A stretch of 52,585 nucleotides of DNA. It comes from a virus. Numbering within the stretch: position 1 is the stretch's first letter; the number at the start of each line of letters is the position of its first letter. The notes beneath the pieces are model-generated. The model was not told the DNA's origin, did not search any database, and saw only the letters and a list, made by a program, of their open reading frames with translations. The translations under genes were made by a program, and so were the position numbers. Shown one piece after another: positions 33,557-42,020 of the stretch. The stretch spans positions 1 to 52,585 of IMG/VR virus record IMGVR_UViG_3300035158_000483; one strand, given 5' to 3'.

Positions 33557-34231
33557 ATGAAAGAGACACTCAAGAAGACGCTCACGCTGATGCTCAGAGC
33601 GCACATACTGGGCACATTCAAGCTCAACCACGCCTACAACCTCGGTGTGGTCCAGGCCTCGAAGATGGTCTTGGAGAGTATGGATATGGAGGAGCGCGTC
33701 GTAGAGACCCTGCTCAACCGCGCCTCGATGTGGGCTAACGACAAGTGCCCCGGCCTTCGCGATGTGCCCAAGACGTGCCAGCCAGGGTGCGATGATTGCA
33801 CCAAGTGGGTCAACGGAGCGGTGGCCACGTACCTCGCCGGCGCGACCAACCTGCCAGTCCCACCCCTCACAGAGCAACTCACTTTCGGCGTCTGGTACAT
33901 AACGCAGTGCCCTGGCCGGCATTGCTTGAAGGAGGACTTTCGCTTCGATCCTGGGATCACGCACCAGAAGGTGAAGGATATCCAGGCCGCGTCGCTCGAT
34001 GACGCCTACCGTAGGATGCAGGGGTACAACTGGTCGCCCAACGGTGAGGCTCGCCCCTTGATCGAGTCCTTGGAGGGCGTTAGCCACACGTCGATGTCTA
34101 TCGGTGACGTGCTCAGGCCGCACGAGTTGGGCAAGATGGCTTTCGTCGCCCTGCCGAGCTTCTCGCAAGACTACTGGCACTGGGCGTCTCCAGCCAGAGT
34201 CCGCGAGCTCGTCCGCACTGACGTACTGTAG
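33557..34231 (+). CDS. Hypothetical protein with Cys/His clusters
   Basis: 224 residues, starting three bases after the preceding peptide with only a weak ribosome site, so probably coupled. Contains CPGLRDVPKTCQPGCDDC near residue 64 and CPGRHC near 118, which could hold zinc or an iron-sulfur cluster. No family recognised. Confidence 0.6.
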   Translation: MKETLKKTLTLMLRAHILGTFKLNHAYNLGVVQASKMVLESMDMEERVVETLLNRASMWANDKCPGLRDVPKTCQPGCDDCTKWVNGAVATYLAGATNLPVPPLTEQLTFGVWYITQCPGRHCLKEDFRFDPGITHQKVKDIQAASLDDAYRRMQGYNWSPNGEARPLIESLEGVSHTSMSIGDVLRPHELGKMAFVALPSFSQDYWHWASPARVRELVRTDVL

Positions 34232-34237
34232 CTAAGT

Positions 34238-34275
34238 CTTCCGTGACGGAAGCTCATACAGTTTCCGTCACGGAA
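34238..34275 (+). repeat. Inverted pair of the TTCCG-CGGAA palindrome
   Basis: TTCCGTGACGGAA (34238-34250) and TTCCGTCACGGAA (34263-34275) are exact reverse complements 12 bases apart, so they can form a 13-bp stem. They occupy the gap before the next ribosome site. Confidence 0.8.
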
Positions 34276-34293
34276 CTACCCCAGGAGGATACC

Positions 34294-34461
34294 GTGAATC
34301 GCTACGGAGTGATCGTTGGTCGCGCCCGCGTTATGACCGTTCACGCTGAAGACGAAGAGGAGGCCAAGGACAAGGCCGATAGCCAATTGAACAAGCCCGG
34401 ACGCCAGCACATTCGGAAACGCTGGCGTCAGCAGGGCAAGAGAGTGAAGGAGATGTCGTGA
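34294..34461 (+). CDS. Small basic protein, 55 residues
   Basis: GTG start at 34294 with AGGAGG five bases upstream; an upstream GTG would translate through the paired palindromes and was rejected. Beta start (RYGVIVGRARVMTVHAEDEEEAK) then a very basic C-terminus (RQHIRKRWRQQGKRVKEM). The stop overlaps the next GTG start. Confidence 0.6.
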   Translation: MNRYGVIVGRARVMTVHAEDEEEAKDKADSQLNKPGRQHIRKRWRQQGKRVKEMS

Positions 34462-34832
34462 AGATAGGCGCTGATGACCAGACCCTGATCCACAAGCCCG
34501 ATGACGAAGATGGCCAGTACATAACCGTCCGAGAGCTGTTCGAGCAGGGTCGGGCGATTGTGACCTTCATTGACGCGTTCCAGCGCTACCTGGTCGTCTT
34601 CCACAACGGGCAGATGCTCACTGGCTTCGAGGCCAAGGAGGAGGTCTTCGACGAGTTCGGTGACGAGGAGGCTCCTATGGCGCTGTGGAAGGTGGGCCTC
34701 TCCATAGCAGCCGCCGTGCTGGTCTCGCAGGTGGCGCTGTACTTCTTGGTTCAGCTTACGGGTTGGCAGTCGATGTGGTGGCGGCCGCTGCTGGCCACCA
34801 CGATTGCGGTGCCGATCCTCTTAGTGATATAG
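34458..34832 (+). CDS. Membrane protein with two C-terminal helices
   Basis: 124 residues, GTG start overlapping the preceding TGA, with AAGGAG upstream. Soluble acidic N-terminal half; then two predicted transmembrane helices (LSIAAAVLVSQVALYFLVQL and LLATTIAVPILLVI). Likely an inner-membrane protein; could be part of superinfection exclusion or lysis, but nothing proves it. Confidence 0.6.
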   Translation: MKIGADDQTLIHKPDDEDGQYITVRELFEQGRAIVTFIDAFQRYLVVFHNGQMLTGFEAKEEVFDEFGDEEAPMALWKVGLSIAAAVLVSQVALYFLVQLTGWQSMWWRPLLATTIAVPILLVI

Positions 34833-34848
34833 CCCCATAGGAGGCAGG

Positions 34849-35328
34849 ATGTACCTGGACGATGCTCTTCTCAAGGCACTCAAGCCGGCGCCCCAGACGT
34901 CGGCCTCACTTGCGGAGGAGATAAACCGCGACAGCCGCAAGGTCGCAGGCCGCTTGCGCTCTCTCCGCAACGACGATCTGGTCACATACAGGGATGGTCT
35001 TTGGAGCCTGACCCCTCGCGGCCGAGAAGCCGCTGAGATTATGGCAGACAATGGGAGCGACAATGGTCGCAATCTCGAAGACCTTCCCAACTACAACGTG
35101 CTCGGAGACCGCCTGGGCCTGATCTGGCCCCCGGATTCCGAGACGGAAGCGAAGCTCGGCGATCCCGGTCTGTGCCGGGTCTGCGGTGCGCGGTGTGTCT
35201 GGCAGAACCTGATCGGTGACGTCTGGATCGGGGCCTGCACGGTCGTTGGTCTAGGCGATCACCGCTCCGAGCACGTCATTACCCAGTCGGAACTCAAGGC
35301 GTACAGCGCAGACAACCCCGCATTCTAA
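34849..35328 (+). CDS. Winged-helix protein with C-terminal Cys motif
   Basis: 159 residues; CCCCATAGGAGG leader. N-terminal winged helix (LLKALKPAPQTSASLAEEINRDSRKVAGRLRSLRNDDLVTYRDGLWSLTPRG) as in MarR-like or archaeal-type regulators, followed by SETEA (encoded by a TTCCGAGACGGAA copy at 35136) and a CRVCGARC motif. A second candidate transcription factor besides the LexA-like protein at 42785. Followed by a palindrome pair. Confidence 0.65.
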   Translation: MYLDDALLKALKPAPQTSASLAEEINRDSRKVAGRLRSLRNDDLVTYRDGLWSLTPRGREAAEIMADNGSDNGRNLEDLPNYNVLGDRLGLIWPPDSETEAKLGDPGLCRVCGARCVWQNLIGDVWIGACTVVGLGDHRSEHVITQSELKAYSADNPAF

Positions 35329-35336
35329 CCTCTCTC

Positions 35337-35370
35337 TTCCGTGACGGAAGCCCTATCTTCCGTCACGGAA
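35337..35370 (+). repeat. Inverted pair of TTCCG palindromes forming a 14-bp stem
   Basis: TTCCGTGACGGAAG (from 35337) and CTTCCGTCACGGAA (to 35370) pair across a six-base loop, just after the stop of the winged-helix gene. Could end or process the transcript; no U-run. Confidence 0.8.
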
Positions 35371-35419
35371 AACTCCCCCTCATAGACGTATCCGACAGTC
35401 TACGATTATCTCCGGTTTC

Positions 35420-35471
35420 ACTTAACGCACGTTCAGTTACGTGGTACAATTGCACTGAACTTTCGTTCAGT
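35420..35471 (+). promoter_or_regulatory. Rightward promoter with two operators
   Basis: TTAACG (35422-35427), 17-base spacer, TACAAT (35445-35450). Operators ACTTAACGCACGTTCAGT (35420-35437) over the -35, and ACTGAACTTTCGTTCAGT (35454-35471) at the transcription start; the latter has a perfect GAAC-N4-GTTC core. Drives the small gene at 35493 and the large helicase operon. Confidence 0.8.
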
Positions 35472-35492
35472 CCATATACAAGGAGGACGACC

Positions 35493-35603
35493 TTGAACGC
35501 TCTCACAGCGTCTGGACAGATCGTGTCTCGCAACTCGATTCCGGCTGATGATGGGTTCCACCAGGCGATACCGAACACTGAAGACCTTGTCTCGTTGAGC
35601 TAA
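35493..35603 (+). CDS. 36-residue leader-type protein
   Basis: TTG start with AGGAGG five bases upstream, directly after the promoter. Product MNALTASGQIVSRNSIPADD... ends SLS. No hydrophobic segment. The rare start and position suggest a small regulatory or structural peptide; otherwise unknown. Confidence 0.5.
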   Translation: MNALTASGQIVSRNSIPADDGFHQAIPNTEDLVSLS

Positions 35604-35626
35604 CCCCATAGGAGGAAAACAGTACG

Positions 35627-36778
35627 ATGTCTGACGATAGGACACTGATCTGGGAACTCTCTCACTGGCAGAAGCGCCGCTTGCCGGATATCCAGAAGGA
35701 GCTGGCTGAGCTGTTGGCGCTCAAGCCTGAGTTTGCTACCGGCAAGAAGCCCTTCCCTGGGATTCCGTACGTTCCCTATGACTGGGCTGATGTCAAGCAC
35801 GACGAAGATCGCAAGCACACGTCCGAGCCGCACCGTTACATAGAGACTGAACACGGTCGCGTCTACCTCTACAACTTCCGCGACGGCGGCCTCACTCGGT
35901 ACGAGGGCTCGTACCGCTACTTCCCCCTGCTGGTGCCGCGCACCAAACAGGGTTGGAAGATGCAGATCCCGCAAGAGGGCTACCTCGAATACGACGTGAT
36001 GTCGGGAGTCACGACGGTCTACGACGAAGAGGACAACGAGCTGGCCGACCTGCAGCTGGAAACAGCGATGGACACCCGCTCCCCGGACACCCTGGCCGAT
36101 ATGGCCAAGGAGCAATTGGCCCTGAAGGGGATTCCGATATGGCCGGCCCAGATGTACGCAGTCAACACGGAGCACTTCCCCTGGCCGATCAAGAAGCGAC
36201 ACCTCGGCTACGCCTATATCAGCAACGACGAGGTGCGCGTCCCCCTGGTCGGTGTGGTCGCTGACCTGGAGACTGAGGAGTATATCTACGTGCATATGGT
36301 CGGTCACGAGTCGAACGTGCGCAGCATTCTGGCCACGTTCAACACGTCGCGTCGGAAGCATATCCGCACGAACACGAGCCTCGGCGGATTGTCCACCTAC
36401 TCCAGCCACAACTACCGCACCTATCACCGGCCAGTAGGAGACCGGCTGATGTCCACGATCCTGGTGGACAACCGGTGCCTGGAGCAGCAGGTGAACGACT
36501 ATGGCTACCTGTTGCGCCGGCGCGACGAAGCCGGCATAGACCCCGGTGAAGCTTTCGCCGCACGCCTCAACTCCGTGCTGACCGTCCCCGTGCTCCGTGA
36601 ATGGGGCGATATCCTTCTCAAAGAAGGCACCAACAGGAAGATCGCACGGCAGATTCACGCGGCCGGTGACGTGCCTGTGGCGTACGCTGTCACCCGCAGC
36701 GAGCGTTGGCAGAAGCTGATTCAGTCTCTACTCGACGAAGGCAAAATCTCAGTCCCCAGCCCCAAGGAGGTAAGCTAA
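35627..36778 (+). CDS. Hypothetical protein, 383 residues
   Basis: CCCCATAGGAGG leader, ATG at 35627. Soluble, rich in Tyr and Arg (HRYIETEHGRVYLYNFRDGGLTRYEGSYRYFPLL). No motif recognised. Its TAA overlaps the ATG of the methyltransferase-helicase gene, and AAGGAGG for that gene lies within its last codons, so the two are made together and may work together. Confidence 0.65.
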   Translation: MSDDRTLIWELSHWQKRRLPDIQKELAELLALKPEFATGKKPFPGIPYVPYDWADVKHDEDRKHTSEPHRYIETEHGRVYLYNFRDGGLTRYEGSYRYFPLLVPRTKQGWKMQIPQEGYLEYDVMSGVTTVYDEEDNELADLQLETAMDTRSPDTLADMAKEQLALKGIPIWPAQMYAVNTEHFPWPIKKRHLGYAYISNDEVRVPLVGVVADLETEEYIYVHMVGHESNVRSILATFNTSRRKHIRTNTSLGGLSTYSSHNYRTYHRPVGDRLMSTILVDNRCLEQQVNDYGYLLRRRDEAGIDPGEAFAARLNSVLTVPVLREWGDILLKEGTNRKIARQIHAAGDVPVAYAVTRSERWQKLIQSLLDEGKISVPSPKEVS

Positions 36779-39700
36779 TGGCACGCCTCGCAGCGCAGGA
36801 GAAGCTTGGCTACTACCCTACCCCTTCCGCTGTCATTCCGCTCATTGCGTCGCACTTGAAGCGCAATGGTAAGCCCTATCGCGTCCTGGATCCCTGTGCC
36901 GGGACAGGCGCAGCACTCGCGCAACTGGAAGAAGAGCTCGGCGGCAACGTCGAAACCCTTGGCGTCGAGCTGAGCCCCAAGAGGGCTGAGAAGCTCAAGC
37001 ACAACGCCGAGAAGGCTCTGCACACGGCTTGGAACGGCGTGCTGATGACGGATGCGTCCGTCGCCCTGCTGTTCCTCAACCCGCCGTACGACCACGCACG
37101 ATGGGCCACGCAGAAGCGCGAAGAGGCTGAGTTCCTACGGCGCACCGTGGAGAAGCTGCAATACGGTGGCGTCTTGGCGTTCCTTATTCCCCAGCACGTC
37201 TTGGCTGATCGAGGGACCGCACGCCTGCTGGCCGGACATTTTGATAACCTGTCCGTCTACAGGTTCCCCGACGAGGAGTACGAAGCTTTCGGCCAGGTCG
37301 TCGTGTTCGGCATTCGCACGGCCTGGAACCCGCCCGATGGCGAGGCGATTGACGCCGTACGCGAGTACGCCGACGCCGATCTCCCTCAGCTCACCAAGGG
37401 CGATGGACAGTACGAGCTCCCCGCGTCACCGGCGAAGATCAACTTCCGCCGTCAGTCGCTCGATGCTCGCTACAAGATCGGCAAGGCAAGCGCCCTGGGT
37501 TGGCCAGACGGCCTCAAGGACGCAATGAAGCCGAAGCCAGAGATCACGATGAAGCCCTTGATCCCGCCGCGCAAGGGCCATATCGCGATGCTCCTGGCCA
37601 GCGGTATGTTCAGGACCACGCCCATTGTCCGCGACGGCGATGTCACGCTCCTGAAGGGTCGCGCAGTCAAGTATCAGGAGAAGACCGAGACCATTGAGGA
37701 CGATACCAGAACCACCAGGATCGTGGACAAGTTCCGCACCACGGTCGGCTTGATCGGACCAGACGGTATCCGCGTCGTGGACAATAACGAGGCGGAGCTG
37801 CGCCGGCTGATGCAGGAGTACGGCGCCGAGATCACGGAGAAAATTCTGGAAACTGAGCCGCTCTACAACTTCGATCCTACGGACGAAGAGTGGGAGATGC
37901 TCGGTACGCTGAGCAAGAACCGTGACCCGCTGCCTGGCCAGGACGAGCCCGGCCTACTGCCCTCTCAGAAGCACCTGGCAATGGCTGGCCTGCGGAGCCT
38001 GCAGGACGACAACACGCTACTCATTCAGGGCGAGATGGGTGTGGGGAAGACCACGATTGCTGCCGCACTCATTGATATGCTCGACGCCTACCCTGCTCTG
38101 GTCCTGGTGCCGGCGCACCTGGTCAAGAAGTGGCGTCGCGAGCTCAAGGAGGTCATTCCCGGCGTCGAGACCTACCACATTGAGCGGATCGGCAAGACGT
38201 CCTCGATGGAGCACGAGGTCAACGACGTACGGGAGTTCTTGGAGCTGTGGCACAGCGGCCAGCTCGGGGACAAGGCCGTGGCCGTGATGAAGACCACGAT
38301 GGCCAAGGCGCACGGCGGTTGGGGCTCCGGCGTGTGGCACAGGTACACGCTCTGGCAGGACAACGGGAGCCAGGCCGAGCAGACTGAGCGCAGGCCGTTC
38401 AACAACACGCTCAAGGTCTACAAGGCGATGCGCGACGACCTGCCCACACGCGCCACGGTCGTCCAAGAGGACTGGTGGAAGGGCGATCTGCCCCGCAACG
38501 AGCGCGAGCAAGAGGTCTACGACGCACGCCAGCAGGTCCTCAAACAGGCGATCAGGTACCCCGTCTGCCCCGTTTGCGGTCAGGCCCAATACGAGACCGT
38601 CGATGGTGTCACGCAGCGCGTGATGAGCTTCAAGACCTTCGAGAAGAACGCGCTCCACTGCGGGGCGCACGTTCGCGATGGCGAACACGTTAGGCGTTGC
38701 CAGTCCGCGCTCTACGACTACGGCAAGTACCGGTACCGTCGATACGCAGCAGCCGACTATATCAAGGATCACGCCGATGGCGAGTTCCAGATGCTGATTG
38801 CGGACGAGGTGCATTACCACAAGGGCCGCTCCGACCGCGGCCGCGCCTTCGCCCGTCTGCTGTGCGCCTCCAAGTACCACGTCGGGCTGACCGGTACGAT
38901 CTTCGGTGGCACGCCGGAGTCGATCTACTGGATACTGCACAGGATGTCGATCAACGGTATCCAGGAGGACTACGACTACAACAGCTCCCTGCGCTTTATG
39001 GAGCGTTACGGCGTGCTGGAGCAGGTGATTGTGGACAAGGGCTACACGAGCCGCTACGGATCCTTCAACGCCTCTCGCCGCGTCCGCAACGACACGAAGA
39101 AGCTCCCTGGCGTCTCGCCGGCGATACTCGAGTACCTGCTCAAAGATGTGCTGTTCGTCAACCTGGATCAGTTAGGCGTCGATCTCCCGCCCTACCAGGA
39201 CCGCGCCGTGCAGGTGTCCGGCACGCCTGAGCAGGCCGACCAGTGGAACAGCCTCAGCGACACGCTGCTGGAGAGAGCCATAGAGGACAAGCGGTATCTG
39301 TCCTTGTGGCTGCAATGGGCACTCGGTCGCCCCAACTCGGCCTTCCGCTCTGAGGAAGCCGTCAAGGAGTGGCGGGACGACGATGGGGAGATTGAGCGGG
39401 TCGAGAAGATTATGGACCTGCCCAAGATCGAGGGCGTGCTCCCGAAGGAGCAATGGCTGGTCGACTTCGTGCGCGACGAGTCGGAGAAGGATCGGGCCGT
39501 GATCGTCTACTGTCGCCAGACAGGGACGAGGGATATCCGCGACCGGATTCGGGACCTGCTGCGCGACGAGGGCTTTGACGTGGCCGTGCTCGACTCCAGC
39601 GTCTCGACGTCGGACCGTGAGGCGTGGATCGAGAGGAACGCGTCAGACGTCGACGTGCTAATCACCAACCCAAGGTTGGTCGAGACGGGGCTGGACTTGA

Positions 39701-40824
39701 TCCAGTTCTGCTCTGTCGTGTTCTACGAGCCCGTCTACAGCCTGTCCACGATGTGGCAGGCTGAGCGCCGCGTGTGGCGTCTCGGCCAGGCGAAGCCGGT
39801 CAAAGTCGTCTACCTGGTCTACCGCGACTCCTGGGAGGAGAACGCGATTGCCCTGATGGGGAAGAAGAAGAGGGCAGCGCAGATGGTCTACGGAGACGAT
39901 ATCGGTGGCGCAATCGTCCCGGAGGCCGACACAGCCGGCTCCTTCAAGGCCGAGATGATGGCGGGCGCTGTGGAAGGCGCGGAGCTTCCCGATCTCGCGG
40001 AGATGTTCAACACGGACGCCTTCGACCTCGATGACACACCGGTCGAGACGCTCGGAAGCATTTCCGAGACGGAAGCTGACGAGCCGGACGACGTGGAGTA
40101 CGAGGGGTACACACCGGCCACGTTCGACACTATCGAGGTCGGCGCCGAGGTCTGCGAGGATCACCCTGAGTACGGCCGAGTGAATGGCGTGATTGAGCAG
40201 ATCAAGGATAAGCACGTCAAGATCAGGTACACCGACACCTACGATATCGGTGAGAACTACGTGGTCTACCAGGAGATGCTCGATGGCATCTACCTGGGTC
40301 ACCGGTCCGAACCCCTCACGATGGCGCAGCTCGCCGCTCGGATGAAGGCGGTGAAACGCAGTAAGAGCAAGCGGCGGAAGGAAGAGGACGACGAAGCCAA
40401 GCAGCTCTCGCTGTTCAGCGAGCCGGAACCAGAGGAAGAAGAGGAGCCGGTCAAGGTGATCAGCACGTACACACCTCAAGACGCTCTCGACGATGGTCTC
40501 TACGTCGATGTCTCCGATATGGCCACGGAGGCCGGTTTCCGCTGGCCGGTCGTGATGACTCGCGGCGTCCATTACACCGTCGAGGACATTCCGCAGAGCC
40601 AGGCGCACCAAGGCTATGACGGTCGGCTTTGGGACCTCTTGAACGTGTTGCGCTACACGCTCAAGAAGACGAACGGCGACTTCCTAGAGCCGGTCAAGTT
40701 CAATATGGTGATGCACCACAAGCCGAACGGCCACGTTCGCAAATGGCTCACGCTGACCGTCGTCGGGCAGTATACAGAGGACGGCGAGCCTATGCTGGTG
40801 GTGATGCACCCCGAGGAGATGTAG
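36778..40824 (+). CDS. Methyltransferase-SF2 helicase fusion (DarB-like layout)
   Basis: 1348 residues, ATG overlapping the previous stop. N-terminal N6-adenine methyltransferase fold: motif I VLDPCAGTGA (38-45) and catalytic NPPY (101-104). Then a Snf2/SF2 ATPase: Walker A GEMGVGKTT (418-425), DEVH box at 676, C-terminal helicase lobe with DVLITNPRLVETGLDL and QAERRVWRLGQ near 990. A Cys cluster (CPVCGQAQ) sits between lobes. The Asp/Glu-rich C-terminal third includes SETEAD from a TTCCGAGACGGAA copy. Fusions of this type (P1 DarB, strawberry-notch-like) protect phage DNA from restriction or remodel DNA; that role is inferred here. Confidence 0.85.
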   Translation: MARLAAQEKLGYYPTPSAVIPLIASHLKRNGKPYRVLDPCAGTGAALAQLEEELGGNVETLGVELSPKRAEKLKHNAEKALHTAWNGVLMTDASVALLFLNPPYDHARWATQKREEAEFLRRTVEKLQYGGVLAFLIPQHVLADRGTARLLAGHFDNLSVYRFPDEEYEAFGQVVVFGIRTAWNPPDGEAIDAVREYADADLPQLTKGDGQYELPASPAKINFRRQSLDARYKIGKASALGWPDGLKDAMKPKPEITMKPLIPPRKGHIAMLLASGMFRTTPIVRDGDVTLLKGRAVKYQEKTETIEDDTRTTRIVDKFRTTVGLIGPDGIRVVDNNEAELRRLMQEYGAEITEKILETEPLYNFDPTDEEWEMLGTLSKNRDPLPGQDEPGLLPSQKHLAMAGLRSLQDDNTLLIQGEMGVGKTTIAAALIDMLDAYPALVLVPAHLVKKWRRELKEVIPGVETYHIERIGKTSSMEHEVNDVREFLELWHSGQLGDKAVAVMKTTMAKAHGGWGSGVWHRYTLWQDNGSQAEQTERRPFNNTLKVYKAMRDDLPTRATVVQEDWWKGDLPRNEREQEVYDARQQVLKQAIRYPVCPVCGQAQYETVDGVTQRVMSFKTFEKNALHCGAHVRDGEHVRRCQSALYDYGKYRYRRYAAADYIKDHADGEFQMLIADEVHYHKGRSDRGRAFARLLCASKYHVGLTGTIFGGTPESIYWILHRMSINGIQEDYDYNSSLRFMERYGVLEQVIVDKGYTSRYGSFNASRRVRNDTKKLPGVSPAILEYLLKDVLFVNLDQLGVDLPPYQDRAVQVSGTPEQADQWNSLSDTLLERAIEDKRYLSLWLQWALGRPNSAFRSEEAVKEWRDDDGEIERVEKIMDLPKIEGVLPKEQWLVDFVRDESEKDRAVIVYCRQTGTRDIRDRIRDLLRDEGFDVAVLDSSVSTSDREAWIERNASDVDVLITNPRLVETGLDLIQFCSVVFYEPVYSLSTMWQAERRVWRLGQAKPVKVVYLVYRDSWEENAIALMGKKKRAAQMVYGDDIGGAIVPEADTAGSFKAEMMAGAVEGAELPDLAEMFNTDAFDLDDTPVETLGSISETEADEPDDVEYEGYTPATFDTIEVGAEVCEDHPEYGRVNGVIEQIKDKHVKIRYTDTYDIGENYVVYQEMLDGIYLGHRSEPLTMAQLAARMKAVKRSKSKRRKEEDDEAKQLSLFSEPEPEEEEEPVKVISTYTPQDALDDGLYVDVSDMATEAGFRWPVVMTRGVHYTVEDIPQSQAHQGYDGRLWDLLNVLRYTLKKTNGDFLEPVKFNMVMHHKPNGHVRKWLTLTVVGQYTEDGEPMLVVMHPEEM

Positions 40825-40845
40825 CGCGAGCTCGGGCGCAGCAGT

Positions 40846-40858
40846 TTCCGTCACGGAA
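40846..40858 (+). repeat. Single TTCCGTCACGGAA palindrome between operons
   Basis: Lies 22 bases after the helicase stop, before the next promoter. Followed by three short GTTACCGC/AAGCGGTAAC-type repeats (about 40863-40911), which also form small hairpins. Confidence 0.7.
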
Positions 40859-40910
40859 GAAAGTTACCGGAGTTACCGCTGTGGTCTGGGAAAGCGGTAA
40901 CTGCGGTAAC

Positions 40911-40968
40911 TTGAAATTATGCTCAAATCACCTATAATAGCACTAGGCCAACTGAACGAACGTACAGC
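40911..40968 (+). promoter_or_regulatory. Rightward promoter with downstream operator
   Basis: TTGAAA (40911-40916), 16-base spacer, TATAAT (40933-40938). The operator ACTGAACGAACGTACAGC (40951-40968) lies at the start of transcription. The gene ribosome site follows at once. Confidence 0.75.
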
Positions 40969-40985
40969 CCCAAAGGAGGCAAACG

Positions 40986-41477
40986 ATGCCCAGAGACGTA
41001 AGGACGCGAACGATACTGAACAGGTCGGTCGCATTCGAACACTGCAACGAAGGCGCAGAGCAGTGGATATTCGATGACCCTGAGATCAACACCTGCTTCG
41101 TCATCCAACGGGTGAACGGCGGGTGGGACAACCGAGTCCACACAGAGCACGGCGAATGGAGGACGGACCTAGACGCCAACGATCCCAAGACGTTGGACGA
41201 GGCGCTGGACGAGATGACCGTGCGTATCCTGATCGAGTGGCTCGGTTGCGATAAGGTCACGCACGAACAAGTCAACCAGCACTACGCAGAGAACGCGGAC
41301 GAGGAGACCCTGCTTGAAGACCTAGCGTGCGTCTACCTCAACGGGACAGGGCACAACCCAGGCTCCTTACAGGCCCTGGCCGAGCGAGGCCTGATCGAGC
41401 GTGATGGACAAGGCTGGTTCCGCCTCACGGCCAAGGGGCACGCCAAGTTGGGGGGTGACGATGCTTCCGCCAATTGA
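40986..41477 (+). CDS. Hypothetical protein with winged-helix-like C-terminus
   Basis: 163 residues, AAAGGAGG before the ATG. N-terminal half beta-rich (NTCFVIQRVNGGWDNRVH); the C-terminal LQALAERGLIERDGQGWFRLTAKGHAKL reads like the wing of a winged helix. Expressed from its own operator-controlled promoter. Overlaps the next gene by 17 bases. Confidence 0.6.
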   Translation: MPRDVRTRTILNRSVAFEHCNEGAEQWIFDDPEINTCFVIQRVNGGWDNRVHTEHGEWRTDLDANDPKTLDEALDEMTVRILIEWLGCDKVTHEQVNQHYAENADEETLLEDLACVYLNGTGHNPGSLQALAERGLIERDGQGWFRLTAKGHAKLGGDDASAN

Positions 41478-41625
41478 CCACCCACCTGGACACGAGATCG
41501 AGAGGCTGAATCGGGAGATCGAGGAGCAGTACGAGGACGACGACACGTTCTTCGACCCGCTCGTAGGGTACACGCGGCGCATAGGTGAATTCAGGGAAGA
41601 GGACGATGGCCAAGACGAAGGCTGA
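41461..41625 (+). CDS. Small acidic protein, 54 residues
   Basis: ATG at 41461 with GGGGGG upstream, inside the end of the preceding gene. Very acidic (EIERLNREIEEQYEDDDTFFD). Overlaps the next gene by 20 bases. No domain recognised. Confidence 0.5.
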   Translation: MLPPIDHPPGHEIERLNREIEEQYEDDDTFFDPLVGYTRRIGEFREEDDGQDEG

Positions 41626-41959
41626 CTTGGAACGGGAGATCGAGACGCTGGAGCAAGAGGTCGAGCACCAGCGCGAACGTGCTGAGTACTACAAGCGCCA
41701 GGCCGAGTTCCAGAAGGAGAAGGTCAGACTGATCCTTGAAGCCTGGAGCGTGGTCCACCCTGTGGATCTGGTCTGGATGGAGGAGAACAGCCCGGACGGA
41801 CAGCACATTGACCTCTACAACCACATAATCTACGAGTTCGGTCGCGCCCTACCCGATGGCCGCACGTCAACGCGTTACAGCAGCTACGAGCTGGCTGAGC
41901 GTTACCGCCGCGAGCAATTTGACAAAGCGGTCGCGGAGATGAAGGAAGCCAAGCTATGA
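41606..41959 (+). CDS. Coiled-coil protein, 117 residues
   Basis: ATG at 41606 with GGAAGAGG upstream. Residues 1-50 form a coiled coil (LEREIETLEQEVEHQRERAEYYKRQAEFQKEKVRL). The rest has no recognised fold. Ends just before a convergent terminator. Confidence 0.6.
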   Translation: MAKTKADLEREIETLEQEVEHQRERAEYYKRQAEFQKEKVRLILEAWSVVHPVDLVWMEENSPDGQHIDLYNHIIYEFGRALPDGRTSTRYSSYELAERYRREQFDKAVAEMKEAKL

Positions 41960-41975
41960 GCGTGAGGGTCTAGGC

Positions 41976-42020
41976 TTCCGTCACGGAAGGCAGGGAGGGG
42001 TTACTCCCCTTCCTGCTTTT
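41976..42020. terminator. Convergent terminator and TTCCG palindrome
   Basis: Palindrome TTCCGTCACGGAA (41976-41988), then GCAGGGAGGGG-TTACT-CCCCTTCCTGC with TTTT on the plus strand (41990-42020). The stop codon of the minus-strand gene lies in the loop, so the element separates convergent transcripts. Confidence 0.75.

Noticed and set aside
38017-40611. Long minus-strand open frames (38017-38940, 39658-40611) opposite the helicase fusion
   Set aside because: They are antisense to strong helicase and methyltransferase motifs, lack ribosome sites and have shadow-type composition.
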